From assembly GCA_030770545.1 (NCBI GenBank), contig CM061090.1, positions 9,875,501-9,939,500 of the forward strand: a stretch of DNA of 64,000 nt. The letters are read 5' to 3'. Below are positions 33,770-46,093 of this stretch, piece by piece. Both the position numbers and the translations under genes were made by a program. A model generated the notes under the pieces. That model worked only from the letters and a program-made list of their open reading frames with translations. It had not been told where the DNA came from and did no database searches. The number at the start of each line of letters is the position of its first letter. The first letter of the stretch is position 1. Origin of the DNA: Macropodus opercularis. Taxonomy: Eukaryota > Chordata > Actinopteri > Anabantiformes > Osphronemidae.

Positions 33770-34796
33770 ATGAACTTCACTTTGAAAACAGCTTTACTCT
33801 ACATCTTTAGTAAGTCCTCCAGCTGATGATCCTTTAATCTGACACAACTGTAACGTATGAACGTTGACCTGTCAAACTGCTCGTTTCTGTTAAGCGACAT
33901 GTTCGTGATCACTTGCTGTTCATTTCAGGCTGGATCTCTGTCTCAGTTTCTGAGTTTCACACTGTGGAGGTCCAAGCTGGTGAAGACGTTACACTGCAGT
34001 GTACCAACTTTACCAGTATGGTATCTCACATACACTGGTTCAGACTAAGCAGTAAAACCAACGTCACCTCCGTCTCCTCTATGATGAGCTCCACTGCCAA
34101 CGCTACGTTCTGTGATGGATTTCAAAACGGCAGATTTACTATGACGTCCAACACCGTTACCATCTTCCTCAGTATCAAACAAGTGGATTTATCTGAGTCT
34201 GGGCTGTATTTCTGTGGATTTAACTTTACTGGAAAGTCAGTGATTGTTCATGCAACATATTTAAAGGTAGCTCAAGGTAAGATTGTTGGAAACTACTGTC
34301 TTGTTGTTAAACTTAATCCATAAAATAGAAACGAAAAGTCAATTTAATTGTCTTTCTTGTAGAAATGTTTGGTGGATTGTCGAACATGATCAGTGTGATC
34401 CTGCTTGGTCTGATTATTTTGTTGATTATAGTCATTATTGGCCTGGTTGGCAAAATCATCAATCTCCGTAAAGGTATTTACAGTTCATCAAATGTTAACC
34501 AAATATACTGACAGCAATATTCTTTATTATTAAACTGACCGCTTGACTTTGTCATGTAGCTCCTGGTCAAGGACAGAATCCACAACACAGTGAGGTAACA
34601 AACTAAATTTTTATCCCAGATGTAGTTCATTTCAATGTGTCATTTGCTTTAATTAATTTATGGATATTTTCTTGTCCAGACTCTGGGCTCTAATGATCTG
34701 AACTATGCTGCCCTGACTTTCAAACTAAAGCCAAAGACAAACCACAGGCCTGCGTCAGAGACACAGTCGGAGACGCTTCACGCTGCCACCAGATAA
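33770..34796 (+). CDS. IgV-6, single-V-domain ITIM receptor, stalk exon absent
   Basis: Exons are 33770-33809, 33929-34276, 34363-34473, 34560-34594 and 34680-34796 (216 residues; phases 1,1,1,0). Signal MNFTLKTALLYIFS; V domain about 15-129 with LQCTN, WFRLSSKTN, MTSN and ESGLYFCGF. The first member of the extra cysteine pair is missing (VTSVSS where paralogues have CISS), while FCDGF stays, leaving a possibly free cysteine. The membrane helix (about 137-160) joins the V exon without a separate stalk exon. The tail has ITIM LNYAAL (Tyr about 187), but the second tyrosine is histidine (LHAATR). Predicted inhibitory receptor. Confidence 0.82.
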
Positions 34797-34973
34797 ACGT
34801 GGGAGACAACTGGAACTGACGCTTTGGGGGAAACTGATGCTTTAGTCAGTCTGTGTGTTTTGTAGTTGGTACTACAGATGGGAGCCGCTGCCACCACTGT
34901 TAACTTTGTAAGAACGATTCAACAACAGTCTGCGCTAAATAAATAATTATGCGCTAGCTTTGCTTAAATCTCA

Positions 34974-34979
34974 AATAAA
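34974..34979 (+). promoter_or_regulatory. Polyadenylation signal of IgV-6
   Basis: AATAAA about 180 nt after the stop codon; another AATAAA lies about 40 nt earlier. Confidence 0.45.
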
Positions 34980-36938
34980 CCTTGTTGTCCAGTCAACACA
35001 TCTCTATAAAGCATGAGTTTGTGTCTTTATTCATCTGAGAGCACTGGTTGCAGTTTAGATGCTGGGGTTAGATGAGATCTGCAGCACAGTAGCAGTGACT
35101 GAGCTACACATGACTGAGGTTTGAGCACATAACAGTAAAGCCACAAGGTCTGTTGGGTCAAAGACCCATTTAAAACTATCAGCCTAGCTGAGCCTCAGAT
35201 TAGAAAGTCAGCATTCAGTTTTATTGCATTCTATGGCAAATAATTCTTGTACGTACAATAGACACCACATTAGCTTAGCTTTCCCTACTACCTGGATTTA
35301 CAGCTTAAAATCAGCACAACCTTGCCAACTGCAACATCTCTGCAATGACTCGCCAGGTGACACTTTGTCTGTCAGGCCAACTGAGAAACATTTTCCAAAA
35401 AATTCACATCTGAGCAAACAACAAGCATGAATTGTTGACAAGCAAATACCAACCAAGCTTCAGTATGTTCAGCACTGCAGCTCCACATCATCAGTTCCAC
35501 GTAGAGCTGACACTTTGACCGGGAGCCAGCTCTTCTTATTTCTTTACCTCTTTCCACTGAAGCAAAATGTTTTTCTTTGTATAGTTACTTTTAGACGCTG
35601 TTGTTGTTGGACCCCTTCTTTGCCCAACTAATAAGTGGACGAGTGAGTAGGTGTATACAGTAAATCACACCTCTAGTCAGTCAGAGTAGAGACCAAACAG
35701 CATTAGTCTATTCTGAAAAGGAAAAACAACCATTGTCACAGCTCACACTTCAGGTTTGTATGTTTAAAAAGTGCATCAGTTTCCTGTGAAACTTGACACG
35801 TTCGCTCAGTGTAATACATCACCTATTATGTCAGCACACGTAACATGGATCACAGCAAAACCTCAACAACAGCAGGTCTCACGCAGCTGGAGCGGCTGTG
35901 CAGAAACACAGCACTAAAGTAAAGCTAAAGGGCTTAATGACGGCACATGTACGATGTGCATTTTGAACACAGCTCGATCTGGTTAGACAATTGTTACCCG
36001 ACATCAAAGTAAGTCAGGACGAAGTCAGACTAGTAGTTATTCACTCAATCTAGTGAATAACTGCGACTTACAGCCTATAAGACATGTTCTGTGTGTGATC
36101 GTATCATAATGCGTAGTCGTGCTTGTTTGTTTCTTTTTATGGGGGACTATTATTTAGAGAGTTACTACTGACATAACAACAAACCTAACTTTTTGAAGCT
36201 TGCCTATTATTGGTGGCTAGATTCACGGAGTGGCAGCAACATGGACGTCTGCTCAGGACAGGGAGGGCAGAGAGAGAGATTCCTCCCACTCAGTCTGAAC
36301 CTTATGTAGGCTGCTCCAGATGCTGGTTGGTTCCAGTTAATATGACAAACAGCACAGACAAAACTACAATCTCCTCCCTCGCCCTCCTGGCACGTAACAC
36401 TATGAAAGTATTTATTCCACTTGAACTAAGTAGGACATCACTGAAGGTGGGAAATGCCTCAGGGTTAAAGTTTTTTCCATTTTACTTGAGGAAATTACTG
36501 TGACGTTATAAAGACAAACATACAAATACAACACATCCCAGACAGGATTTACCATGTCTTTAGATTTACATACTTTTATGCTGAATCTACTATATAAACA
36601 GTATATTTAGTGTTTGTGATTTATAGTCTTTACATCTAAATGAAAAATTATGATGCTGGTCTCCCTGTAGGTCGAGCAGAAGAAGAGTCATGTGTAGCCA
36701 CAGAGGAAGGCAAAACCTGCTGCAAATGTAAAAATGATAATGAATCTGAATTACAACTGTCCCTGTAACAGTCAGAGAAGTGTTTCGTACCATGCACTTC
36801 CTTTCTTACAACTATATACACCCACAAATCTGTTCGACCTGGGTTGTACAGAGTGTTTTCCGCTGATCACTTTTTATCTTTGACCCTTTTACTGCAACCA
36901 ACACACTGGAAGTGTGTCAGATAGACGGAGTGTGAAGG
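34980..36938. other. Intergenic between IgV-6 and NITR-5
   Basis: Nearly 2 kb without a supported gene, RNA or named repeat. Frames at 35.2 and 36.2 kb have no recognisable domain. No CCAAT box is visible at the usual distance before NITR-5. Confidence 0.5.
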
Positions 36939-38402
36939 ATGTACAAGGTTTATGTGCTCTTGATTTCTCTCCATAGAGCCTGTAAGTCACTCTTTTCATG
37001 CTACATATTAACTACTCTCATCTCAGATCTTACTCAGACAATTTGAAATTTTGATTTGTAATCCTACTGGAAAAAAGGGTTTGTAACTGTTAAACTGCAT
37101 ATGGTTCCATGTTAATGATGGTGCATTTATCTTTTCATTTAGATGGTGCTGTGCTCTACGCCAACCTTGGAGACAATGTGACTTTACTTTGTGCTCATGA
37201 CTCAGGAGCCAGTAATCTGTGTTGGTACAAGCAGGTTGCAGGGGAACAGCCTCAAATTATATCTTCTTTCTACAAATCTTCACCCAAATCCAACATCTTC
37301 CACAACCAGTTTAAAGGCGACAAACGATTTTCAGTTCATACCGAAGACGGTTTCTATCATCTAAAGATCTCCAACGTGCAGGACTCAGACTCGGCCATGT
37401 ACTACTGTGGAACAACCAGCATAGCAGTCACCGAATTTAAGAAAGGAACATTCTTGGTTTTAAAGGAGTCCAGTTGCAGGCGTTTCCTCCAACAACCAGC
37501 ATCTGACTCAGTGGAGTCAGGAGGTTCAGTGACTTTGAACTGCACTGTGCAGACTGGAACCAGCGACAGCGAACACAGAGTCTACTGGTTCAAAGAAGAC
37601 ACTAAAAACTCCATCCTGGGAATCGTGTACATCCACACACGCGGCAGCAGTGAGTGTGTGACGACTCCAGAGTCTGGGTCTGCAGCGCAGAGCTGTGTGT
37701 ACAGGTTTTCTAAGAACAGAGTGAGCCCATCTGATGCTGGGATGTACTACTGCGCTGTGGCTTCATGTGGACACATACTGTTTGGGAAAGGAACAAGACT
37801 GGATGTTGAAGGTCAGCAGTACCCACAAAGTATTTTAGATCCAGATTTGAGTTTCTTCTCCTCCACCTTTTCTTGATTTGACCTTTTTCACAGGAGACCT
37901 GTTTAGCTCTTCCACTGTCTTGAGGCACTGTTTGGTTGCAGCTCTGCTTCTGTCTATTATCTTGAACTGCATCCTTTTCTGTATCCTTTGCAATATGCGA
38001 AGCAGAAATCTTCAGTCCAAAGGTAAGAATGTGTGATATCTTAAAATACTATTCTCTTACTTCATTTAAATAATCAATCACACAGATGTGATCAGCTCTA
38101 TTTGTCAGGAATTTAAAGTTCTACAAACTAATCATTATTAGGGTTACATCACCAACAGAGTGTCCCAGAAACTGCTGATGTTCAGGTTAGCTAAAAAAAA
38201 TTCTCTAGAACATGAACATGTACATTTCCTTGTAGGACCATCCAATACTTTTGATTTGTTTGCTTTCCTACAGATTGAGGAATCTGATGCTCTGCAGTAC
38301 GTAGCTCTGGACATAAAGAAAATGCAAAGTAAGAGAAGAAGAGCGAGGAACAACAAGGATGAGACAGTTTACTCTGGAGTCAGACTGTCAAACATAAAGT
38401 GA
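36939..38402 (+). CDS. nitr: NITR-5, divergent inhibitory NITR with ITIM and ITSM-like motif
   Basis: Exons are 36939-36981, 37143-37811, 37894-38022, a 17-base exon at 38169-38185, and 38274-38402 (328 residues; phases 1,1,1,0). Signal MYKVYVLLISLHRA; V domain about 16-125 with LLCAH, WYKQVAGEQ, DSAMYYCGT and FKKGTFLVL. The I domain (about 130-236) ends CGHILFGKGTRL. It has five cysteines: the one in the usual GIC position is serine (GTSDSE), while a new cysteine sits in the linker (ESSCRR). After the membrane helix the tail has ITIM LQYVAL (Tyr about 295) and TVYSGV (Tyr about 319), which fits the TxYxxV/I ITSM pattern. It is far from the other NITRs here. The tiny linker exon was found by frame and splice sites and is the least certain part. 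Confidence 0.83.
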
Positions 38403-38608
38403 TCTCAGCAAAATTAGAATGGTTCAAGTCTTTGTCTACCTAACAGCCAGTTGCTCATAAGTATGGACACTTAATTATGGAAGAGGCCGTACTTTCTGTA
38501 ATCGATCACACAGACTATGTGTCAGCTGCTACTACTAGCTACAAGCTATGAACAGTACGTCTATGCATCGACTGGCATCGATCTCTGATTTTGGCCTGCA
38601 TGCTTTGA

Positions 38609-38614
38609 AATAAA
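38609..38614 (+). promoter_or_regulatory. Polyadenylation signal of NITR-5
   Basis: AATAAA about 207 nt after the stop codon. Confidence 0.45.
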
Positions 38615-39887
38615 GAGCCTACGGACCTATTCGTAATCTGACGCTGTCCTTATACACATCACTTCACAAATATGGGATCCACACAACTATTCATACCTTT
38701 AGAGTATTAGAAAGTTACAAGGTCAAACCTTTCTGCTCTTACTATCAAGCTACAGTATAACCTACTGTATATAGCAACCTCGTGTTTCACCGGACAGTTT
38801 CATGTTATAAATTATGACACAGGGCATGCGACTGGTTTACATAACTTGACATTAGAAGCAATATTTGCAGGTTTTACATGTTAACAATAGAATTTGGTAT
38901 TGAGCCAGTGTTCGTTTCCATTGACTACTGTGTGCAGTTCAGCTCAAGGTCAACAGGGGGCAACAGCTCGCCTACAACAGACATCACATAAACATCACAC
39001 ATGATATATATGATACAATTAGCTTTCCAACACACACCAGTCACTGCGACCAACACCTTTCTAATACTGGAAAGGTAAGTTATTTCAGGTGAAAACACAG
39101 CAGAGGCTGATGACGTGTTTGAAGAGGTCAAAGACAGACAACTTGGAGTCGCATCCTGTTTGTTCAAACTCAGCCATCGAGTGGTTCCACTGTACTTGAC
39201 AAAAAAGCCTCCTTGTGCCCTTTGTTCAACCCTAAAGAGAAGCCAGCATGACACCAATTTTTGCCTCTATGCACATAACCTGGCTTTTCTGTCTCTCGTG
39301 TGCTGTTATGTAGTTATTTAGTCCAGACTGGGTTCGTTCAAATTTCCTTTACAAAAACGCTGAACTGTTTTCCGACTGACTACTAAGTTCAGAGTTCCAG
39401 CTCAAACCCTAAGAGAGTTTGAACAGTTTGGTTTTGTCTCCATCTTCACCACAGGATGTCTGTGTGGTTGTACTGCTGTTTGTTTGTTTCTCTTGTTTCA
39501 TAGCAGCATCACCCATTTTCACCTTTAGCTGCACATTTAAAACCACCAGGTTTAAGTTTTAGTAAACTTAATAAAGCTTATATTCCTATAAACAGATAAT
39601 ATCCATTCACATGATGGATTGAGCTGAAGTGAATCTGTCACAGCAGATTTAGAGGATCAAGGAGAAGGAGGAGTTTATGACTGTTGGGTTTGACATGACA
39701 AGCATTTAGTGTAGAGGTACAAAACATAAATCTTTAACTGAACTAAACTTTAAAAAAAGGAAATCCTGTAATTCCACGCGATGCCTTTAGTTTCTGTGTG
39801 GTGGTCTGTCTGCCTCACTGTTTGTGACCTATTTACAACAGTTATGAGAAACACTGACAACAGGAAACAAATGATCGGTTGTCACGT

Positions 39888-39969
<82 letters not shown>
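39888..39969. repeat. A-run followed by (TA)n
   Basis: Seventeen adenines, then about 32 TA units. Confidence 0.95.
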
Positions 39970-39972
<3 letters not shown>

Positions 39973-40663
39973 AAATCTTAATGTAATGGTGCAACACTAT
40001 TACACTGCATGACATGTTTGGATGTGAATTGATCAAATACGTGTAGTGTATAAAAAATATGAAAAACAACATATTCAGTATGTTTAAAACAATCACAGGC
40101 AGCTAACCCAAAGCTAAGCCATCAAACCACCACATGACAGCTTTCTGTATCTGCCACAGTTGCAGCTCTGCGTCTACTGAGAAAAGAAAGTTGATCAGTA
40201 GAGACCTGATGCTGTTTCAGCAGCGAACAGCTTCAACCACAGTGTGTTTATTTTTAAAAGCGTGTACATACCGACCACACAGATCAAGGAACATGTCTGT
40301 GTCACACACAATAGCTGCTTGTGCTCCATGTGCCCATTGGATGTATTTAAAAAACCTCCATCATCATCACTTGAATCTACATATCAAGACCCATGGAAAG
40401 TAGTTATTTTCTTATTTTTTTTAAAAAATGTCCTTGTGTGGTGATTCAGAGTCACCTGAGAAAGCGAGTAACTCAGCTGAGAAGCCCTGAGTTAGTGGTG
40501 AAGGTGAACGTACCCATGAATGACTCCACCTCTTTCACAGTGAGGATGTGGGATTAAGTTTACCTGGAAGGCCACGACAATTTTTAGCATCTCGTTTGTG
40601 TTAAATAGCAAATTCATTGTTTTCTTACTGGCTTCCTGTCGCTTTACTGTAACTTGGGGGAAC

Positions 40664-40768
40664 CCAGGTATATCGGTATACTACAATACTATGTGTATCA
40701 TATGCTACCAGCTTGCTATATATACATACAGTGATACACATAGTATTGTAGTACACCGATATACCTGG
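40664..40768. repeat. Near-perfect inverted repeat, 37-bp arms
   Basis: The left arm, 40,664-40,700 (begins ccaggtatatcggta, ends tatgtgtatca), is the reverse complement of 40,732-40,768 apart from one base, with a 31-base centre. As RNA or single-stranded DNA it would fold into a long hairpin. It directly precedes the TA array. It may be the core of a small palindromic element; no target duplication was identified. Confidence 0.9.
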
Positions 40769-40808
40769 ACTATATATAGATATAGAGTCCATATATCATA
40801 TATATCTA

Positions 40809-41128
<320 letters not shown>

Positions 41129-41619
41129 CACACTGTATATGTCACCTTCGTCGACTTGAAGGCTTAGCTTCTGCTACAATGGCTGGACTCTTAGCCGTGG
41201 TGAAAGACGACCCATTTTCGTTGCACGCATCGTCGTCTCCTTTCTCTCTACTAAACATCTACTGTTGTTCGAACCAAGACATCAAATGTGGTCTATTTTA
41301 TGGTGCTCGTGGTGTCATTGTTAAAAACGGTTCACAAACTTGTGACCATCCATCAACTATGAATCATGACTTTTTATAAACTATTTTGAATTGCATAACT
41401 TGACCTGGTTTCTTTCATTCCACTCATGACTCTCCCACACACTTATTTTCAGGGTAAGTCAGACGTGATTGGAGAATAAATGATTTTTTATCATGAACCT
41501 TTACAACATGACATTATCTAGGCTCCAGTTTCCACAACAAATAAAAGCGAATCGGCGCCAGTTACAACGACAGTCACCTGATCAGGCTGAACCTCTCTAA
41601 AGCCAACATGCTAACTAAG

Positions 41620-41624
41620 CCAAT
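41620..41624 (+). promoter_or_regulatory. CCAAT box of NITR-6
   Basis: aagccaatcgc lies 81 nt before the start codon, the conserved NITR spacing. Confidence 0.5.
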
Positions 41625-41700
41625 CGCAAACCACCTCAGTTTCCTATAACAGTTGGTTGCTTCCGACAGCACACAGGATAGAGACTGAACACCTTCAGAG

Positions 41701-43112
41701 ATGAGGCCACTTTGCATGGTTCTTATGCTGCTCAGTGAAATGTGTGCGTATTACACATTGTTTTCCAGTCTTTTCTGCATGGAGACCATTTGAGTCAGAT
41801 GTGTGAGGTTGTTCGAATAAGGTAATTTACGCTTTTTCTATGCAGGTCATCTGCGAGCTGTTGTCGGGACGTCGGGTATATTTCAAGACAGTGGGCTCAT
41901 AAGAGCCAATGTTGGTCAGAATGTGACTTTACGATGTTCTTGCCAAAATGATGGAATAACTTTCCTGTCCTGGTACCAGCAAAGCTTGGGAGGCAAACCT
42001 ACCATCATTTCAACACGGATGAAGCACAGTGAACAAGCCGATATCTATCCTGCATTTAAAGAGAGGTTTCAAGTCTTTGCAAAAAGTCAGGAAAACACCA
42101 ACGACCTCACGATCAGAGACGTTGGTCTGTCAGATTCAGGGACTTATTACTGTGGGATTCTAGAATTCAATTCCATTGAATTTGGAAAAGGAGTTTTCCT
42201 TCATGTCAAAGCGTCACTGTCCAAAACCCAAACGGTTGTTCATCAGCCAGCAGTGGTGCCACATCGGTTGGGAGAAGCTGTGAGGCTGAGCTGTACGGTA
42301 CATACTGAACAGTGTGAAGGAGATGAAAGCCTCCTCTGGTTCAGATACGGTGGCTCTCAGCCTGCCATCATGCTTCCTAGTGAAAAACGGTGCACGAGCC
42401 CCACAGAGGAACAGCCTCACATGAAAACGTGCAACTTAACCTTGACAATAAAGTCGCTGAGTTCACCGGACTCTGGGATGTACTACTGTGCTCTGGCCTC
42501 CTGTGGGGAGATTGTTTTTGGAAATGGAACAAGACTGGAGATCGTACATGTAGGTAGGTGATGGGCTGGATATTAATCCTCTTCTCAAACTATTCACTTG
42601 AACAAATTAAAGACGTGATACTTGCTTTCCCATGTACATCAGGCGGTTCAACCAAACCTTCTGCTTTGGTGTATTGTCTGAGTGCAGCACTGGCAGTTTC
42701 CATTATGGTGCTTCTTGCCTTGGTGTTCATCATGTACAAGCTGAAGAGGAAGTTGTGCTCTGTCTGCAAAGGTAAAGTCTCTGCAATTAAAAAACCTGCT
42801 GAGTCGTTTGACTGGTTTAGTCACTCAGTACTTTTGTTTAGGCTCTGCTTCTCATGTGACATGTGCTGCAGCCTCTGATGCTTTGGTGGGTAAAATCTAT
42901 CTATATAGTAAAATCCTCATATTTTATCAATTGTAGTCACTATCCAATTTTTGCACATAATTTTCCATGATGACTGTCTTTAACAGATCCAAGATGCAGA
43001 TACTGTCCATTACGCAGCTCTGGAGCAGGACAGAAAGAATGAACAGCGTCGTCTGGAGGACAACACGGACAATGTTTGTGTGTACTCCAGAGTAAACAGC
43101 AGAAAAGACTGA
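41701..43112 (+). CDS. nitr: NITR-6, inhibitory novel immune-type receptor
   Basis: Exons are 41701-41743, 41846-42553, 42643-42771, 42842-42885 and 42987-43112 (349 residues; phases 1,1,1,0). Signal MRPLCMVLMLLSEM; V domain about 25-130 with LRCSC, WYQQSLGGK, DSGTYYCGI and FGKGVFLHV. The I domain (about 135-250) has six cysteines, WFRYGG and SCGEIVFGNGTRL. The membrane helix (about 260-280) is followed by a basic KLKRK stretch. The tail has ITIM VHYAAL (Tyr about 317) and a second tyrosine in CVYSRV. Its V and I domains are both distant from the NITR-1 subfamily, so it escaped the I-domain homogenisation seen there. The donor after exon 1 is gtgcgt, weaker than its neighbours. Confidence 0.88.
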
Positions 43113-46000
43113 AGTAGGACACACTGAACCACTAGAGTCATTGTTCCAAGAAAACAAAAATCACATTTTTGATATTTGCAGTATTGAATATCAAATATCT
43201 CCAGACACTTGTCACAAAACATTACATATCAAAGCAAACGATTCTTCCACTCAAAGATTGAGTCTTTGTAGTAGTAAAGCACACACCAGCACTACATTCT
43301 ATGCTAAATTGACCTTTTGCTTTCCTGTGTGGTGTGTATATCAGTATCAATCACACATGTTGGAAACACATGTATGTGTCCTGTATATGTATATAAAGGT
43401 CGGGTCGTGCATTGGCATCAGTGACAGCCTGGACTGGAGCCTGTACATTGTTGTGTCATCCATCCTTACAAGCGCTGCAGTACAGCTCAATTTCAGTAAA
43501 TTTGGCACAAACCTCCACTTGGACTCATGGAAGAACTGATTAGAATAGTCTTCACTCTTAGATATATAAGCTACATACATATAAGACACAAATCTGCTCG
43601 TGTTTAGGCATTTAAATGTCAATATCTCCTGCAAGAGATGTAACTGCATGTTGCATCTTCCAAGCTGTAGCCAGCTCTCACCGTCTCAGCGTCTACCTTT
43701 CACTCCTGTGGTGAGGGTGGTGTGAAGAAGACACTACAAGTTTCCATTGGTGGAAACACAAGCCCTAGAAGAGTTCAAACACAGGAAGACTGGCCTGCAG
43801 CCTTCAGGCCACAGCTTCTCACACCTGAGTGATCCTGGTCTCTAAGTACGATGCCTTAAAGCAACAAACTGAAAGCAAACACTCGGAGACTACAGTATAA
43901 TGAAGAAAAGTAAAATGAAAACACACTACAAAAAAATTCAGGTTTGTGATGCCTGTTCTGACAAAAAAATCTACAGTATCAGGGATGTCTACGACTCATA
44001 TTCAGACCCAGTATGAGTGAACGACTGCGTCAAATAAATGTGGCACAAACTCAGCGTCAGCAAGGCCGAATCCACAGTGACAATAAGAACATGCTCCCTG
44101 CTGCAGACTAGACAAACTATGAGTGTCCTCGCTAGGTGTAATTCCAGTTACTGTACAAGTCGTTTACGGTAAATCTGACGCTGATACCGCAACTTATACC
44201 CAGAGGTGTGAGGATCTTTTTTTAGCCAGTGTGTGGTCGGCAGGGGAACATTAGCTCAGTGCGCTCTGGTCTCGTACGTCTCTAAGACCCTCTGCTCTCT
44301 CTGTTGCTGTGGTTTCAGACAGGAAGACTCTGCAGGGTTTACTTTACTGCACTGTCACTATAATACACAGACTATTTAAAAGTTTATGTCATTAAATCAA
44401 ATCTCTAGATATCAAGTAACTTAATACAGCAAAACCCAAAACCACATTGTAGGAGCGTATTCTTGTCCTACAAGGTCACGCAGGTTGTTAACTCAACCCT
44501 AAGGTTTTTGACAAGCAGAAACTGTCAACAGCACAACGTTAAGATGAGTCTTGTTCACAGCAAATGAGAACAAATGAGCTTGGTGGCATGAGTGGACATG
44601 TTTGAACATTGAGACTTGAGCGCTTCCACATCCGCAGGGGTTACTTCTCGTTAGCTAAAACTGTCTTTTTTTCAGATGTTTCTGAAACAGAGATGACCTA
44701 CATTCTGTATTGTCCTCAAATGCCTCACACTGACTACAAGCTTTTAAAACAAGACGCTACACAGTGACTTGAACTTTAATCCACACACAAAAGCAAGTAG
44801 CAAGAAGAGTGAAAACCAACCTCTCAGTAGCGAAAGTTTAAAAAAAACTACGCAGTCCAACACCAATGTCAAACTAGATCCCACAGACCCTAATACAACA
44901 ACTGCGTTCAAAGTATATTTCTTAGTCCTTTGCATTTTGCTAATTGCACGCTACAGACGTGTTAGGTTCCTTTTTCAGCCAATGTGTGGTTGCAGTCAAA
45001 GATTGTAAAGATTTCACCTCAGTAGGCTTTATCATGTGTTTCTTTTGAACCCTCTGCTGTGGTTTCCAACGGGAAACCTGCAGCGTTTGCCTGCACGCTT
45101 ACCTGTAATGCCAAGACCAATTCAGTAGCTTAGTCAGAGGCTAAAATAAGTTTTACATACAGTTTATGTACTTATTGAACACTGATGTTTATGCACTTTC
45201 TCATTGTGTGTATTTCATGGAATTTGTAGTGAAAAAAGCCTTAAGACCAACTTTGTTAAGAGAGTGTAACTTATTTCAAAAAGGACCAAGACGTATAGAT
45301 TTGACCGAATCCACCCCAGCAGAAGAGGAAAGCTCTCAACACATACGATTCTCTGACACCATCCTCCATCAACACTGACATAGGAAAAAAAAGTCCATCA
45401 GTGAATACAGGTCAAGTCTGTTCCTCACTCTCAGGGTCACATGACAAAAAGGTGCCAGTGAATACATTTCATTTATAATGAACAAGTATCAACAAGTCTC
45501 TTCAAACATCAGATTGTTGGTCGACATCACATCATCATTTCACAGTGAGTCAGTAAACAAAGAATTAGATTCTCCAGACTCTGAGTGTGGGTCACATGAT
45601 GCAGTATTACTCCTGTAGTGGTGGTACCATTGCAAGTATGTTCTGTGGAGTCCAGTCATAGATGCTTCTCCTTAAAGGCCGAGCATCCTCTACTGACAAC
45701 AATACACCCTCAAGACCTACCTAAATAAGTGGACAGGACACTTGAAGGACAGGAATTTCCTTTTTGCTACTGAGTTTATCTAAATATCAACAATGCTACT
45801 GCTAGTAAAGCACCTATGAGCTGGAGTCCAGCCCAACATAGCTTGACTCTACTTCTATTCCTGATTTGAAGGTGATTATTAAAAACCTAGCGTATGAATT
45901 GCTTTGCGTTTCTGCCTCAAGTCTTAGCTCGAGAACCAAATCTGATAATAGAGGCGGCGCTGATCATGTTGTCACTGTTTCCAAAATAGGACATTCAGTG
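43113..46000. other. Intergenic between NITR-6 and NITR-7
   Basis: About 2.9 kb with no supported gene. A stretch near 43,470-43,550 (ggcacaaacctccacttgg, then gaactgattagaat) resembles a dispersed fish repeat. Segments at about 44,225-44,350 and 44,980-45,100 are weakly alike (cagccaatgtgtgg, tgctgtggttt). The rest is anonymous. Confidence 0.45.
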
Positions 46001-46015
46001 TCACATCTCTGTTAG

Positions 46016-46020
46016 CCAAT
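46016..46020 (+). promoter_or_regulatory. CCAAT box of NITR-7
   Basis: gttagccaatcaaacac lies 78 nt before the start codon; the same 17 bases precede NITR-8. Confidence 0.6.
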
Positions 46021-46093
46021 CAAACACCGTCTCCTCCTTAAGAACAGAGAACATACAACGGTTCTCTACATTCATCAAGACGGTTTGATCAGG

